From NCBI GenBank assembly GCA_023512835.1, contig CM042085.1:40820189-40884188 (forward strand): 64,000 bases of DNA, given 5' to 3'. Every line of letters begins with the position of its first letter. The stretch's first letter is position 1. Below are positions 44,925 through 57,270 of the stretch, one piece after another. The DNA comes from Taxillus chinensis (Eukaryota > Streptophyta > Magnoliopsida > Santalales > Loranthaceae). Both the position numbers and the translations under genes were made by a program. The notes under the pieces are model-generated. The model made no database searches and was not told the DNA's origin. It saw only the letters and a list, made by a program, of their open reading frames with translations.

Positions 44925-45441
44925 ACGGCTGGTGGAGCAACAAACCCTAACCCTAAAACAGAGGGGCTTCTCCTCCTTATATAGACAACACAACATCAAA
45001 ACGACGTAGTTTTGATTAAGTGAATCCCAGCATCAAAACGACGTAGTTTTGATGGAACAAGCTATGACCTTCCCACCTCCATACACACCAAAATAGTCAC
45101 AATTCCAACATGGTCCTTTTGGGAAAAGATCATTAGAATGTCAAAACCAAGGGAACCATGCAAAAATATGGCTGCATGCCAATTTGAACGTGAATTCCCC
45201 AATTCACGTGCAACTCCAATTGCACTCCAAATGCGCTCAAACTTCACCCCTAGCCTCCTTGCATCATGTAGAAGACAACCACACTTGCACGTGAAATGGA
45301 CCCATTTCACGTGCACCTCACATACACGTCCGTTTGGCCTGAAACTTTTGTGGTAGATAGAGGACATCATTCTAAGGTCAAAATCTAGAAAAACTACTCA
45401 GAAGGCAAAACTGTGACTAACTCAAGGTACGGGTCCTTACA
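43758..45441 (-). repeat. G3 5' LTR
   Basis: Aligns with 36505-38217. It keeps ACTACTCAGAAGGCAAAACTG where the 3' LTR has ACTACTCGAAAGGCAAAGCG, two differences at CAG and CTG. CT run 44881-44922; TATA about 44978-44985; palindromes 44995-45016 and 45032-45053. It misses some 50 bp near 45377. Confidence 0.85.
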
Positions 45442-45446
45442 GTCAG

Positions 45447-46190
45447 TCCCAAATGCAGAATGTTATCTGTACTCTCAGATAGAACTTTAAGAGTTTCAAT
45501 CACAAACCTGGCGAATCTCTCGAGAGTATCTATCGGAGATTCGGCAAGCTCATCCTTGAGCTAAAAACTGTCAATGAGCATTATTCTCAATCTCAAATCA
45601 ATGACAAGTTTTTTCGCTCCTTGCCGGATCGCTACTACTCCAAGCAACTCCAAATGCAATCCGACAAGAACTGGCAGTATGTTTCCCTTAAAGAACTATA
45701 CGGAGAGCTACGAACTCACAAGGTCAGGTTTAAATACTCTGACCGAGACTAAAAAATAGCTCGAAAAGAAAAGGGGGTAGCTTTTAAAGCTACAAAATGT
45801 CTTAGCATACTGAGGAATGATGATACTGAAGAGTCTGAGAATTCACTCTGACGCCGAAGAGGAAATAGCTCTTCTTGTCAAATCCTTCGAGCGATTCCTA
45901 TGGAAAAGCAGAAAAAGATTCAGAAGAGGCTCCTCATCATTCCGAAGGAAGGAGCGATCGGAGTCCAGTTCCCAGGAATGCTATAACTGTGGGAAACCCG
46001 GTCACTAGGCCAAGGACTGTAAATCCAAATCTGAAGTGGCTGAGAAAAGTGACAACGTTACTCCTCGCCACTCTACCTCAGACAACAGCAAAAATAAGAG
46101 GAAGGCGTTTGTCACAAAGTACGTAAGTGGCTCGGAAGAAGAGGAGGAACCTCGGATGATGAGCCAAGTCCTAAGCCGAATGTCTGCCTC
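45447..46190 (+). pseudogene. gag: copia-2 gag, 3' part with zinc knuckle
   Basis: Resumes right after the G3 target repeat. RSLPDRYYSKQLQMQSDKNW and YVSLKELYGELRTH (about 45615-45720) match the UBN2-type Gag of copia elements. The zinc knuckle CYNCGKPGH.AKDC (about 45979-46020) has its ligands, but a TAG stop follows the His. Downstream are acidic residues. Confidence 0.7.
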
Positions 46191-47290
46191 ATGGCAAATA
46201 CTAAGGTACCTTCGATCTTTGAGCTTATGAGTAAATTAGAATCTCTTATTACTGAACGTGATCATAAAAAGAATGAGAGACTAATAATTACTCAAATGTA
46301 CAAAAATATGGAAAGTCAGAACAAACGTCTTGAGATTACTGTTGCTAGACTAGAAAAGGACATAACTGACTTCAGAGGTAAAGAGGCTTGGTATCATAAT
46401 CTAAGAGCTGAAAATCACTTGCTAAATACCGACCTAACTGGCCTAAAAGTTATTGTGAAACAACTCGAAAATGAACTGGAACAGGAAAAGGAAATAAATC
46501 GTAAATGGCTAAAATTCGGGGAAATAGCTTCTACTTTTAGTACTGATCCAGACAACATTCGAGTCAAACCTGGCCTAGGCTCTGAACCAACGACTTCCAT
46601 GCAAACTATTGAGTGTCCTCCGGATTTCATTCCAAAACTAACCAACCTTTACCTTGTTAGTACGTCTAAATCGTTGGATGGTTTCATTTCAGGTGGCACC
46701 ATAGTCTATGATTGTGGAACTAAGGACGTTCTTTGGTTCCTGAAGTAGTAGCACCCATATCTAACGATGAAGGGAAGGTTGCTATAGTTAAAGCCGAAAC
46801 TATAGCATCCAGAAAGAAAGGAAAGGCCAAGGCTGGCGCATCTAGAGCCAAGAGCGCGTCACCCAATCACAAAGGATTAGGCCATAGGGAATAGAGTAGA
46901 AAATCTATTAAACTTAAGAAACCTGTATCCCCTGTTACCACTCCGCATCATAGTGTCTATTCCATCTGTAGAGAAATAGGTCATTATCACTATGAATGCT
47001 GGAGCTTATCTGATAGTTGGCTTTGTAATAAAATTCATACGAATAAAGATTAGTTTATGAAAAAGGGTTCTTCGAGCAAATCAAAATCTAAATCTCAAAG
47101 GAGTGTCTCTCTCAAGAAAACCCAAGTAAAAGAAGCAGTTGAATCTAACAAAATAAAGTCAACCTGGAAAGCTAAAATTCCTAACAAAGTTAAATCCGAA
47201 ACTGTTGACACCACTGTTGTTTCTCCTAACCGCCCAAAACAAGTTTGGGCACCAAAAGTGTAAACTGTTGTCTTACAGGAGCATCTCTGG
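46191..47290 (+). pseudogene. copia-2 Gag C-terminal coiled coil and linker to protease
   Basis: An open frame 46191-46748 has clear heptad-like charged repeats (LESLITERDHKKNERLI, LEKDITDF, LKVIVKQLENELEQEKEI), as in the long Gag tails of SIRE-type elements. A Lys/Ser-rich stretch (47057-47263) leads towards protease. A stop at 46746 and frame changes interrupt it. Confidence 0.55.
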
Positions 47291-47296
47291 ATTGCA

Positions 47297-48600
47297 TTGC
47301 CGGATCACTTGAAGTTAAAGATCAATCAAAGCAAGTGGATCCTCGATAGTGGATGCTCCAGACATATTACGGGTGATCAGTCTCTGCTCATTGATGTTAC
47401 TGACAAACGAGGCCTATCCGTACTATATGGGGACAACAACAAAGGTAAGATTGTGGGGTATGGCACTTTAACCAACAGCTATGTATCAATCACTAGAGTT
47501 GCACTAGTCGAAGGTTTGAAGCATGATCTGCTGAGTGTCAGTAATTTATGTGACAAAGGATTTACTGTCTCTTTTATGTCCAACACCTGCACAGTTAGGG
47601 AAAACCTATCCGGAGATGTTAAGTTATCCGGATTAAGAGATGGGGACATATATTCAGTGGTCTTAAGAAATAATTCTTCTGACCCTGTATGCTTCCTCAC
47701 TAAAGCATCAGATGAAGAAAGTTGGCTATGGCACAAGCGTTGCGCACATTTAAATTTTAAAACCTTGTCTAATTTAGCGTCGCTTGACTTAGTAAATGGT
47801 TTGCCCAAACACAAATTCTCCAGAGACTCCATCTGTAGAGAATGCCAACTCGGCAAGCAGACCAAACACAGCTTTAAGAGCAAATCAGTTAATTCAATAA
47901 CTACTCCGCTGCAACTTCTTCACAAGGACCTCTGTGGTCCCATTTCTATTGCTTCTCTTGCCGGTGCGAGATATACCCTAGTGGTTATCGATGACTTCAC
48001 GAGGTATACATGGTGATGTTCCTGAAGTCAAAAGATCAAACCTTTGAGCATCTTGTAGATCTCTTCAACTGGATAAGCAATTCACAAGGACTGAGTGTTA
48101 AATGGATCAGGAGTGATCATGGTACGGAGTTTGATTTTTCCGATATGAGATCATATTGTTCGAACAGGGCATTCAAGATGACTTCTCTACGCCCAGGACT
48201 CCATAACAAAATGGAGTTCTTGAGCGTAAGAATCGCACCCTAGTCGAAGCCAGTAGATCCATGTTAGTAGGGGCAAAGCTTCCTCTCAGTCTATGGGCTG
48301 AAGCTATGTCAACTGCATGCTATGTTCAGAATAGAACTCTTATCAATAAGGTTACCATGAAAACACCCTACGAGATGTGGAGAGGAAGAAAGCCATCGAT
48401 CTCTCATTTCAAAGCTTTTGGGTGTGCTTGCTACGTGTTAAATAACGACAAAGAGGCCCAAAGTAAATTTGAGCCAAAATCCGATGATGGGATCTTTGTT
48501 GGATATTCTTTACACAGCAAGGCTTATCATATTTTCAATAGAAAGCATCTAATTGTTGAAGAATCTATCCATGTTAATTTTGATGAATCTAACCTTGACT
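47297..48600 (+). pseudogene. pol: copia-2 protease and integrase
   Basis: WILDSGCSRHITGD carries the catalytic DSG (47345-47353). The pre-integrase zinc finger is at about 47730-47870 (WHKRCAHLNFKTL...CRECQLGKQTKH). The integrase core begins HKDLCGPISIASLAGARY (47920; first Asp kept) and DDFTRYTW, then a stop at about 48016. IRSDHGTEF with the second Asp is near 48110. The Glu region is broken by a frame change. AEAMSTACYVQNRTL (48297) and FKAFGCACYVLN follow. Protease cuts the polyprotein; integrase inserts the cDNA. Confidence 0.8.
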
Positions 48601-49129
48601 GGTCAAGTGTAGGATCTTCAAATTCTATTATGCAGGATCATACAAATATAATCGACTACTCTCGGTTTAGACATGTTCTGCTCATCGTTATTGACTAATC
48701 AACAAGCACCGGTGAAACAAGAACAAATGCTACTGATGATGCTTCAGAAGACTCGGACCAAGGACTTCCACCTATCTCCGAACAAACTATTACGGACATC
48801 CATAACTTCCGAGAACCTTCAAGTCCGTCCGGACCAGTTAATACTGAAAGCAACAGTGCTGAAGAACTTCCAAGTACTTCAGCAACTGTTCATCTTACGG
48901 ATACGAATGGTCCGAAAGAAGCTCAACCAACTGATATCCAAGATCCACCCGATCTGGCAGAGCTTCAAATCATCAACTATTCACCGCTTCTTGCACAGAA
49001 CTATAGGTGGACTCGAAACCACCCATCAGATCAAGTGATTGGTGATCCTATCATTGGAGTACGAACCAGGGCAGCCACTTCCAATCTATGCCTCTACTCG
49101 TGTTTTCTATCACAAATAGAGCCAAAGGT
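48601..49129 (+). pseudogene. copia-2 variable linker between integrase and RT
   Basis: Ser/Thr/Pro-rich coding remains in several frames, ending in ELQIINYSPLLAQNYRWTRN (about 48957) and the VRTRAATSNLCLYSCFLS block before RT. This is the unconserved part of copia pol. Confidence 0.5.
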
Positions 49130-50164
49130 AGTGGAAGAAGCCCTTCAAGACTCAAATTGGATAGAAGCTATGCAAGAAGAGCTTAATCAGTTCAAGAGGA
49201 ATAAAGTGTGACGTTAGTACCAAGGCCGAGATATCAACAAGTCATAGAAGTTAAATGGGTATTCCGGAATAAATTGGATACCGAGGGAATAGTAATCCGG
49301 AACAAAGCCAGACTGGTAGCCAAAGGATATCGTCAAGAAGAAGGCATTGATTATGATGAAACCTTTGCTCTAGTAGCTAGACTTGAGGCAATCCGAATGT
49401 TCTTGGCGTATGCATCATATGAAAACTTCAAGGTTTATCAAATGGACGTCAAAAGTGCATTTCTAAATGGAGACCTTCAAGAGGAGGTTTATGTTAAACA
49501 ACCTCCAGGGTTCGTTGAACACAAGGCTGAGCATATGGTATATAAACTACGGAAAGCTTTGTACAGATTGAAGTAAGCTCTAAGGACCTGGTACGACACA
49601 CTATCAGAATTCTTGCTCAAACACAATTTTAGAAAAGGGAAGATAGACACCACTTTATTTCTATGAAAGGAGAAAGATAATTCACTCATCGTACAAATCT
49701 ATGTGGATGACATCATTTTCGGATCTTCCAATCCGAAGCATTGTGAAGAATTTGTAGAGTTGATGACTGGCAAATTTGAAATGAGCATGATGGGAGAACT
49801 AATGTATTTCCTTGGGATAGAAGTTAAACAAATGAAGGATGGAATCTTCATCAACCAAGCAAAGTACACACGAGACTTAATCAAGAAGTTCGGAATGCAA
49901 AACTCATCTTCTGTAAAAACTCCCATGCCCATTAGTGCCAAGTTAGATCCTGATCTTGACGGTGAATCTGTAAATGTGACTGAATAAAAAGGGATGATTG
50001 GATTATTGCTGTACCTTACCGCAAGTCGCCCGGATATAATGTTTGGACTTGCATTTGTGCAAGATAACAGGCGAATCCCAAAGAGTCACACATGCTTCAT
50101 GTGAAACGGATATTGCGATATTTAAAAGGGAGAGTGAATTTGGGACTTCAGTATCCAAAGGAGT
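49130..50164 (+). pseudogene. pol: copia-2 reverse transcriptase, cut by Athila-2
   Basis: VEEALQDSNWIEAMQEEL (49130) opens the RVT_2-type [42 protein letters not shown] and YVDDIIFGSSN (YVDD at 49700-49711) follow. In-frame stops stand at 49574 (TAA), 49664 (TGA) and 49985 (TAA). The sequence ends in the start of RNase H, GMIGLLLYLTASRPDIMF (49995-50050), and is interrupted at 50164. YVDDIIFGS is usual for SIRE. Confidence 0.8.
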
Positions 50165-51650
50165 TGATAACGTGCATTTATGCCATTATTCTAGTGTAGA
50201 TTTAGGGTATTAAAGAGCGTGATTAGAGCTTAATTCATCCATATTTCTTAGATATTTGCTCTAACACCCTAGGAAGACTGCTTGGCCTTTATATATGTGT
50301 TTTTGAGCTGTTTTGGCAGGTTTTTAGGCAATTTCATTTCATGGACATCAGCCAAATCACTTCATTTACCAAAGAAGGAACTTGTGGAAAAATAGGGCAG
50401 CTTGAGGAGGCAAAACAAGGGTGCACGCCATATGGACCATTATGACGTGCAAGGATTTTATTGCAGCCCTGCCTTCTAAACATTTCAAGGAAGCTTGAAG
50501 CAAAATTTAAGACCATTTGGAGGTGCATGTCATATGGCCATATGACGTGCAATGTGCCGTTCAGCTAGATTTTTGCATTGATTGCTTTGTTTTGTTATTT
50601 TAAACACTTTTCTCTAAAGCACCTAGTCCAAATTATGCTTGGTTCGAGTTGTACTCAAGTTGGAAGAAGAATGGAAACTACTTATCAAAACTACGTCGTT
50701 TTGATAAGTGGCAACTACTGACGGCTAGGGCACTCATTGCACAGCAGTTTTCTCTATAAATAGAGGAGGCAGCAGCCCTTTTGGAGCATGTAGAGAGGGG
50801 GGCACGTTTTTTAGAGAGAGAGAGAGAGAGGCTAACGGTTTTGGAGGCTAGGGTTCTGATCCTGGAAGCTGCCGGCCCTAGGAGGTCTGACGGCTGGAGA
50901 AGACCTAAAGTTGGAGTTTTGCTGCACTTGCTTGAGGATGATGTTCTTTATTTCTTATTATTTATCCAAGAACATGTGTGAGTAGTTTCCTTTATCTAGG
51001 GGAGCAATGTAGCCCCCTATGTTGTCAAACTGATTGATTGAATATTGAGTTTGTTTAATTGAGATTGCATGTTTTATGGATCTGTTCTTATCTTTTAATA
51101 TCTGGGTTGTACACCTGGGTTTTCTTAGCCTTAGTCTGAGGCTGATCTTTGATTCATAACATATTTGTGATTGGTGTGACCATTATCCTGTCATGGGTAT
51201 GATAATTAGGCTTTGCATGTTGATGTCATGATGACCATTCAGGCAGACAAAGACTTAGAAGGTCCTGGCAATGATCAATTGCAGTACCTTGGCTTAGTTA
51301 TAGCATCTTATCAATTAAATAATCTCAAGAACCTTAAAATTAGTAGAAACAATATAGGGAGGTGAAATTGTGACTCTAGATGCCTTTAATCCTTGAATCT
51401 TAATCCTAAAATCAATTTGCTTTCTTTGTTTATTCAAAAAACTAAATAAAAATTAGATCTTAGTTATAAAAAGAATTCGTTTTTGCCAAGACATTTTATA
51501 GAGTAAGAGTAATTGAGTGGTTTGGTTTAAAAACTAGAGAACTAGACTAATCCCTGTGGGTTCGACCCCTTACTTTCTACTATTCTGTTTTGAAGAGAGG
51601 TTTAACGATGTTAGCTAACTCTCTTGGGAGGCTAAAAAATCTGTCTATCA
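50165..51650 (+). repeat. Athila-2 5' LTR
   Basis: TGATAACGTGCATTTATGCC...TATCA, about 1,486 bp. The first 26 bases are nearly those of Athila-1. U3 has GACGTGC/GCATGTC inverted repeats in place of CACGTG (about 50421-50450 and 50522-50552), then the palindrome and TATA box, and a GA run (50814-50830) after it. Confidence 0.8.
50684..50762 (+). promoter_or_regulatory. Athila-2 LTR core promoter: palindrome and TATA box
   Basis: A 22-bp near-palindrome at 50684-50705 with the core AAAACTACGTCGTTTT, identical to that of G2, lies 50 bp upstream of TATAAATA (50755-50762). Confidence 0.65.
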
Positions 51651-51653
51651 AAT

Positions 51654-51671
51654 TGGCGCCGTTGCCAGGGA
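51654..51671 (+). promoter_or_regulatory. Athila-2 primer binding site (tRNA-Asp)
   Basis: TGGCGCCGTTGCCAGGGA, one mismatch to the tRNA-Asp complement (A for G). Confidence 0.85.
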
Positions 51672-51867
51672 TTATACGGTTAACTAGTTTTTCAAAATCA
51701 ACATTGAGTGAAATTGTTTGAATTTTGATCTTGGTGTTTAATTCTGTCTTTTATTTTCTGTTATTTTGTGTTTTATTTATTTATTTTGTGTTGTTCGGAG
51801 TCAGCTGGGTGTGTTCTTGTTGTTTTACAGAACGTTCACCAGGTGTTTGAGAAAATTCTCACCATGT

Positions 51868-53520
51868 ATGCGACTAAGGGAACTTGTGCCATTTAATCCA
51901 GACCCTTGAATGGATAATTAGAGATTGTCATAGGGTAGCTAGGGAAGTCAGGTAGGAAGTCAAGAAGCACTGCAGGGTTTAGAGGATACGATTCTAGAGA
52001 TTATGGAGGATATAAGACCTGATGGCAGGTGTACAACAAGGAGGGGCCAATTATAATGGCCAATATCCAAAGATGAGGGTAACATATTTAGGCCCAAGAC
52101 TTTCTTGGACTATGCAAGGCTAACTATGTCGGATCATTACTCAGGGATTAGGCAAGCAAAAGTCCAAGCATACGGTTTCGTCAAACCTGGCATTGATCAA
52201 CATGGTGAGCAACAATGCATTTGGAGGAACAGAGATGGATGACCCACATCAAGACTTGATGAGATTCTTTTAGATGTGTGACACAATCAAGCTCAACAAT
52301 GTGTCGGAGGAAGCAATAAAGTTAAGACTTTTTCCCTTTTCTTTAAGGGATAGAGCTCTTAGATGGTTCAACAATCTACCAGGTTGGTTCTATAAATACT
52401 TGGGAGGAGATACAGACTAAATTTATGTCTAAGTATTTCCCTCCTTCCAAGGTGATCCAGCTCAGAGGGAAAATCAGCCGATTTAAGCAAGACGAGATGG
52501 AGACTCTTCATGAAGCTTGGGAAAGATTTAAAGACTTGGTAAGAAGATGCCCTGGCCATGGAAGACCCCAATGGATTCAAATCGAATCCTTCTACACTGG
52601 TCTTCAGTCTCACTCACAAGACAAGGTGAATGCAGCTGCGGGAGGATGTCTAATGAATTTGGAACCTGATGTAGCAGCTGAACTTTTAGAGAAACTATCA
52701 TTGGTTGATTGGCAGTGGTCTAATGTGCGGACTTCAAGGCCAAAAGAGAAGATAGCTTCAGTTGATAACTCTTCCAATGACATGTAAAAGCAGACGGGCT
52801 CTAGCCAAAAGCATGGAAGTACCTGGCTCTTAAGGTAGTAGGACCACAACAAGCTCCACCAGTAGTTGAACAAGCATGGAGTGGAGTGAAGAAGCAAACT
52901 TTATTAGAGGAAAGGGTATGTATCAGAAGCAACCCTTCTTCCAACAGAACCAGGGTCAAGGCTATCAGCAACAAAATCCCAACCAAGGTTACCAGAAAAA
53001 TGCCTTTAACTAGAATCAGAATAGAGGAGGTGACACTTCAAATCGGTATAAATATATCCCTCCAGGAATGAAGCGAGAATCGATATGCTACGGATAATTA
53101 TTTGCAACCACCTCCAGGTTTTGAGTAAGAATAGCAGCGTCACCCTCTAGAACAGAGAAGAAATTATCAGATGGAGGATGAGACAACCAAGAGAAGTGGG
53201 AGATTTGAAGGAAAGGGTAGGAAGTATGGAGAGCTCTATTAAAAATATTGAGAAGTTATTGGTGAGCGTGGCACAAAATGCCAACCAGGGAGTTTCTTCC
53301 AAATCCTTTCCAAGTGATACTGAAGTTAATCCCAAGGAAAGTTGCAAGGCTATCACTTTGAGGAGTGGTAAGGCATTAAAGGAAGCTGAGGAGCCTAAGA
53401 AGAAGGTCATTCAAGAAGCACAACTTAAGCCTTTAGCAGCTGAAAATCAGGAAAGAGCTATTGAGGAAGAGAAACAGTTGGGAGTTAACCAAGAACAGCA
53501 ACCAATTAAGGTTCAACCAT
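51868..53520 (+). pseudogene. gag: Athila-2 gag (stops and frameshifts)
   Basis: The ATG at 51868 starts MRLRELVPFNPDP and then stops (TGA), as in Athila-1 where a stop also falls early. Capsid blocks: CDTIKLNNVSEEAIKLR (52280), then KYFPPSKVIQLRGKI and ERFKDLVRRCPGHGRPQWI in an open frame 52425-52787. SFPSDTEVNPKESCKAITLR (53300) precedes a Glu/Lys/Gln-rich stretch. In this copy damage is by stops and larger changes. Confidence 0.7.
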
Positions 53521-54277
53521 CTGAAGAACAAAGGCCAAAGGAAGTGAGGCCTACGATGCCATTTCCTCAGCGGATGAGGAATCAAATGGTGGAAGAAGAA
53601 AATGAACACTTCTTGATGATATTCAAGAAGTTGGAAATAAACATTCCTTTCATAGAAGCCCTGGAACAGATGCCCAGATGCAAGAAAGTTTTGAAGGACT
53701 TCATGATGAAGAAGAGGAAGTATGGAGACCATGAGATTGTTGCTGTCACTAATGAGGTGAGCAACGTGGTTCAAAGGAAGTTACCCACAAAGCATAAAGA
53801 TCCGGGTAGTTTCACTCTTCCATGTGTAATAGGAGATGCACCACAACAGCAGGCCCTATATGATTTAGGGGCTAGCATTAATTTAATCTCCTTCGCCCTC
53901 TACAAGCAGCTTGGGTTAATAGGCATGAAGCCCATTTCTATATCACTACAGTTCGCAGACCGGTCCACAGGAAGGCCTGAGGGAATTATAGAAGATGTGC
54001 TGGTGAAGCTATGGGAGTTCAGTTACTCCTAGGAAGACCTTTCTTGAGGACAGGGTGTGCTTTGATTAATGTAGCTCAAGGTAAGTTAACCTTGACGATA
54101 AATGAAGATACGCTAGTCTTTCATAAGGAAAGACCTTTGCAAGGACAAGAAAAGGGAAGTTGTCTCTAGATAGAAGACTTTGAGGACTTAGTAGAAGACT
54201 TCTTAAATGAGCAGATCGAACAACATACAGATGAAGTACTTCACACATCAGAGATCCAGCAGCAAGAGACTGAGGAA
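53521..54277 (+). pseudogene. Athila-2 protease, with internal deletion
   Basis: MPFPQRMRNQ and FKKLEINIPFIEALEQMP lead to DLGAS at 53862-53876. After IIEDVLVK a stretch present in Athila-1 (the part reading FIFPVDFVVLEMEEDK, roughly 50-60 bases) is absent and the frame shifts, giving a stop at 54030. The GRPFL block survives in another frame (about 54036). Confidence 0.7.
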
Positions 54278-55890
54278 GTGATCACTGATGAGGAGGAACA
54301 AAAATCCAGTCCATTCGAGCAAGCTAAGGAGGAGCATGACGAGTCAACAATCCCAACGCCAGAACTAAAGGAGTTGCCTGGACACTTGAGGTATGAATTT
54401 CTAGACTCCACAAATAGATTTCCAGTAATTGTTGCTTTAAATTTAAATGCTTTAGAATGTGAACAATTGCTAGAAATTCTAAGGAAACATAAAAAGGCCC
54501 TTGGGTGGAATATTGAAGATATTAGGGGCATTAGTCCAGGGTTGTGCATGCATAAAAACCTCATGAATGATAATTTTAACCCCACTGTTGAAAGACAACG
54601 AAGACTGAACCCAGTAATGAAAGAAGTTGTTAGGAAAGAAGTTCTAAAATGGAAAAATGCTGGGATAATTTATGCTATATCTGATAGTGAGTGGGTTAGT
54701 CCTTTACATGTTGTGCCCAAGAAAGGGGGCATGACGGTGATTAGGAATGAAAAGAATGAATTGATTCCATCCCGAACTGTGACGGGGTGGAGAGTCTATG
54801 TGGACTATAGGAAGCTAAATAAGGCCACTAGGAAGGACCACTTTCCCCTTCCTTTTATTGATCAGATGCTTGATAGGTTGGCTGGATATAGTCATTACTG
54901 TTTCTTAGATGGGTATTCCGGGTACAATCAGATCATGATTCAACCCGAGGACCAGGAGAAAACAACGTTCACTTGCCCTTTGGATTTAGGAGGATGCCAT
55001 TTGGGCTGTGTAATGCACCTGCGACCTTTCAAAGGTGCATGATGGCCATTTTTCAGGGCCTGGTGGAGGAGATAATGGAAGTATTTATGGATGATTTTTC
55101 TGTGTTTGGTTCTTCTTACCAACAATGCTTAAAAAACCTAGATACTGTCCTGGAAAGATGTGAAGAGAAAGAACTTGTCCTTAATTAGGAGAAATGTCAT
55201 TTTATGGTAAGTGAGGGCATAGTCCTTGGACACAAAGTATCCATAAAAGGTTTGGAGGTGGATAAAGCTAAGATATCCACAATTGAAACCCTGCCACCTC
55301 CAACCAATGTGAAAGGGGTGAGAAGTTTCTTAGGACATGCTGGGTTCTATAGAAGATTTATTAAGGACTTCTCCAAAATAGCTAAACCCCTAAGTGTGTT
55401 GTTGGAGAAGGACACAACCTTTGAATTTAATGAAGAGTGTTTAAAAGCTTTTGAGGTCCTTAAGCACAAGCTAGTTACAGCCCCTGTCATAGTTACTCCT
55501 GATTGGGAACAACCATTTGAGCTTATGTGTGATGCGAGTGATTATGCTGTAGGGGTAGTTCTAGGGTAGAGGAGAGAGAAAATTTTTAAGGTGATTTACT
55601 ATGCTAGTAAGACTCTAGATAATGCCCAACAGAACTATACCACTACTGAGAAAGAGTTGCTAGCTGTAGTGTATGGCTACAACAAGTTTAGATCTTACCT
55701 CTTTGGGTCTAAGGTTGTTGTTTATACTGACCATGCAACTCTTAAGTATTTGTTAGCTAAGAAGGAAGCTAAGCCACGTTTGCTGAGATGGGTTCTCCTC
55801 TTACAGGAGTTTGATTTAGAAATTAGAGATACTAAGGGGGCATTAAACACTGTTGCAGATCACCTTTCTAGACTTGAGAATGCACCTAAG
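54278..55890 (+). pseudogene. pol: Athila-2 reverse transcriptase and RNase H
   Basis: A long frame 54278-54970 covers the linker and RT start (WVSPLHVVPKKGG, DYRKLNKATRKDHFPLPF). A break at about 54980 within CPFG is followed by 54973-55188 with RMPFGLCNAPATFQRC and FMDDFSVFG (FMDD 55084-55095). TAG stops at 55186 (Trp position) and 55567 (Gln position) interrupt an otherwise continuous frame to RNase H: LMCDASDYAVGVVLG at 55525 and VADHLSRLE at 55855. The damage fits C-to-T or G-to-A change. Confidence 0.85.
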
Positions 55891-57180
55891 TCTCTACCTA
55901 TCTCTGATGACTTCCATGATGAGGCAGTGTTTCAAGTAAGCCAGCTTCCTTGGTTTGCTGATATAGAAAACTATTTAGCCACTGAGTTTATACCTAAGGG
56001 ATTTGATTACCACCAGCGGAAGCGGTTCATAGTGAATGCAAAAAAATATATTTGGGATGATCCTATCCTCTATAGGCGGTGTGCTAATCAAATCATCAGG
56101 AGGTGTGTCCCCGAGGAGGAGATGGATGCTATCATGCATCAGGTGTCATGCATCACATTATGGGGGCCACTTTGGAGTGCAAAGAATAAGAGCTAAGATA
56201 ATGCAATGTGGGTTTTATTGGCCCAACATGGTTAAAGACACCTATGTCTTCATTAAAACTTGTGATAGGTGTCAAAGGGTAGGTGGACTGTGTCTAGGAA
56301 GAATGAGATGCCTTTAACTTGGAATCCTTCCAGTTGAAAATTTTGATATTTGGGGCATAGACTTTATGGGGCCTTTCCCCCATTTCGATGGGTATTCATA
56401 CATTCCGTTGGTCGTAGATTAGTCCAAGTGGGTTGAGGCCATACCAATGAGAGTGAATAATGCTAGAGTGGTGACTAAATTCCTTACCAGAAACATCTTT
56501 AGCCGTTTTGGGACACCAAGGGTTATCATTAGTGATGAGAGTAGTCATTTTTGTAACAAATTGTTCGACAAGTTGTTGACAAAGTACGGAGTCAACCATA
56601 GGAAGTCCTTAGCTTACTACCCACAAGCCAATGGACAAGCCGAGGTGTCCAACAGGGAAATCAAAGCTATCCTTGAGAAAACTGTTGGAGGAAATAGAAA
56701 GGATTGGTCTCAAAGGCTTGATGAAGCCTTATGGGCTTATAGGACAGCCTACAAAACTCCCATTGGAATGTCCCCTTCAGAATCCTATATGGGAAGTCTT
56801 ATCATTTACCTGTGGAATTAGAACACAAGGCTTAATGGGCCTTGAGGAAATTAAACTTTGATCCACAAGAAACCAAGGAACCGAGGATGACTCAATTAAT
56901 TGAGTTAGATGAGTTCCGAATGGATGCCTATGAGAGTGCTAAGATTTATAAGGAAAGAACTAAAAAATGGCATGATAGGCAACTTAATACGAATCTTTAG
57001 CCCTGGGCCAAAAAGTTTTGTTATTCAACACTAGGCCGAGGTTGTTTCCAGGAAAGCTACGATCAAAATGGATGGGGCCATTTGTCTTAATTGATAAGAA
57101 GCCATATGGGAGCTTTGAGCTCCAAGTGAAGATGGCAAGAAATTTTGGGCTAATGGCAATAGGTGAAACCTTATTATGAC
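55891..57180 (+). pseudogene. pol: Athila-2 integrase
   Basis: The HHCC finger (H...GHFGVQRI...CDRCQRV, 56150-56285) is split by a frame change. The core begins [16 protein letters not shown] (56350; first Asp), with a TAG near 56418. SKWVEAIP, then IISDESSHF (second Asp, 56530) and [15 protein letters not shown] (Glu, about 56635) are in the frame 56447-56821. The C-terminal part DEFRMDAYESAKIYKERTK (56908) and the SKWMGPF-like block (57068) follow. Confidence 0.8.
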
Positions 57181-57270
57181 CCAACACAGAGGGAGATCGT
57201 TGATTCCCTCTCTTTTGAGCCTTCATGAGCAGATTTTGAAGTCTAGCTACGGACTTTAAATGAAGCGCTT

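Larger units (their letters stand above)
36505..45441 (-). mobile_element. G3: chromodomain-type Ty3/gypsy (Tekay/Del-like), both LTRs and TSD
   Basis: Reads right to left: 5' LTR 45441-43758, PBS 43757-43744, gag-pol 43350-38560, PPT 38233-38218, 3' LTR 38217-36505. It is inserted in copia-2 gag with a 5-base duplication. It is the same family as G1 and G2 but a distinct subfamily, with a different LTR tandem array and hairpin stem. Confidence 0.85.
35987..50164 (+). mobile_element. copia-2: SIRE-type Ty1/copia internal region, split by G3, cut by Athila-2
   Basis: Leader, gag (interrupted by G3 at 36505-45441), protease, integrase and RT in copia order (integrase before RT). The element stops in pol at 50164, where the Athila-2 LTR begins (left flank ggagt). 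Its RNase H and 3' LTR are not in this window. Confidence 0.8.

Noticed and set aside
44748..45009. ORFs with LSLSLS or RERERE runs
   Set aside because: They translate the CT/GA microsatellite in LTR leaders (also at 37487-37734).
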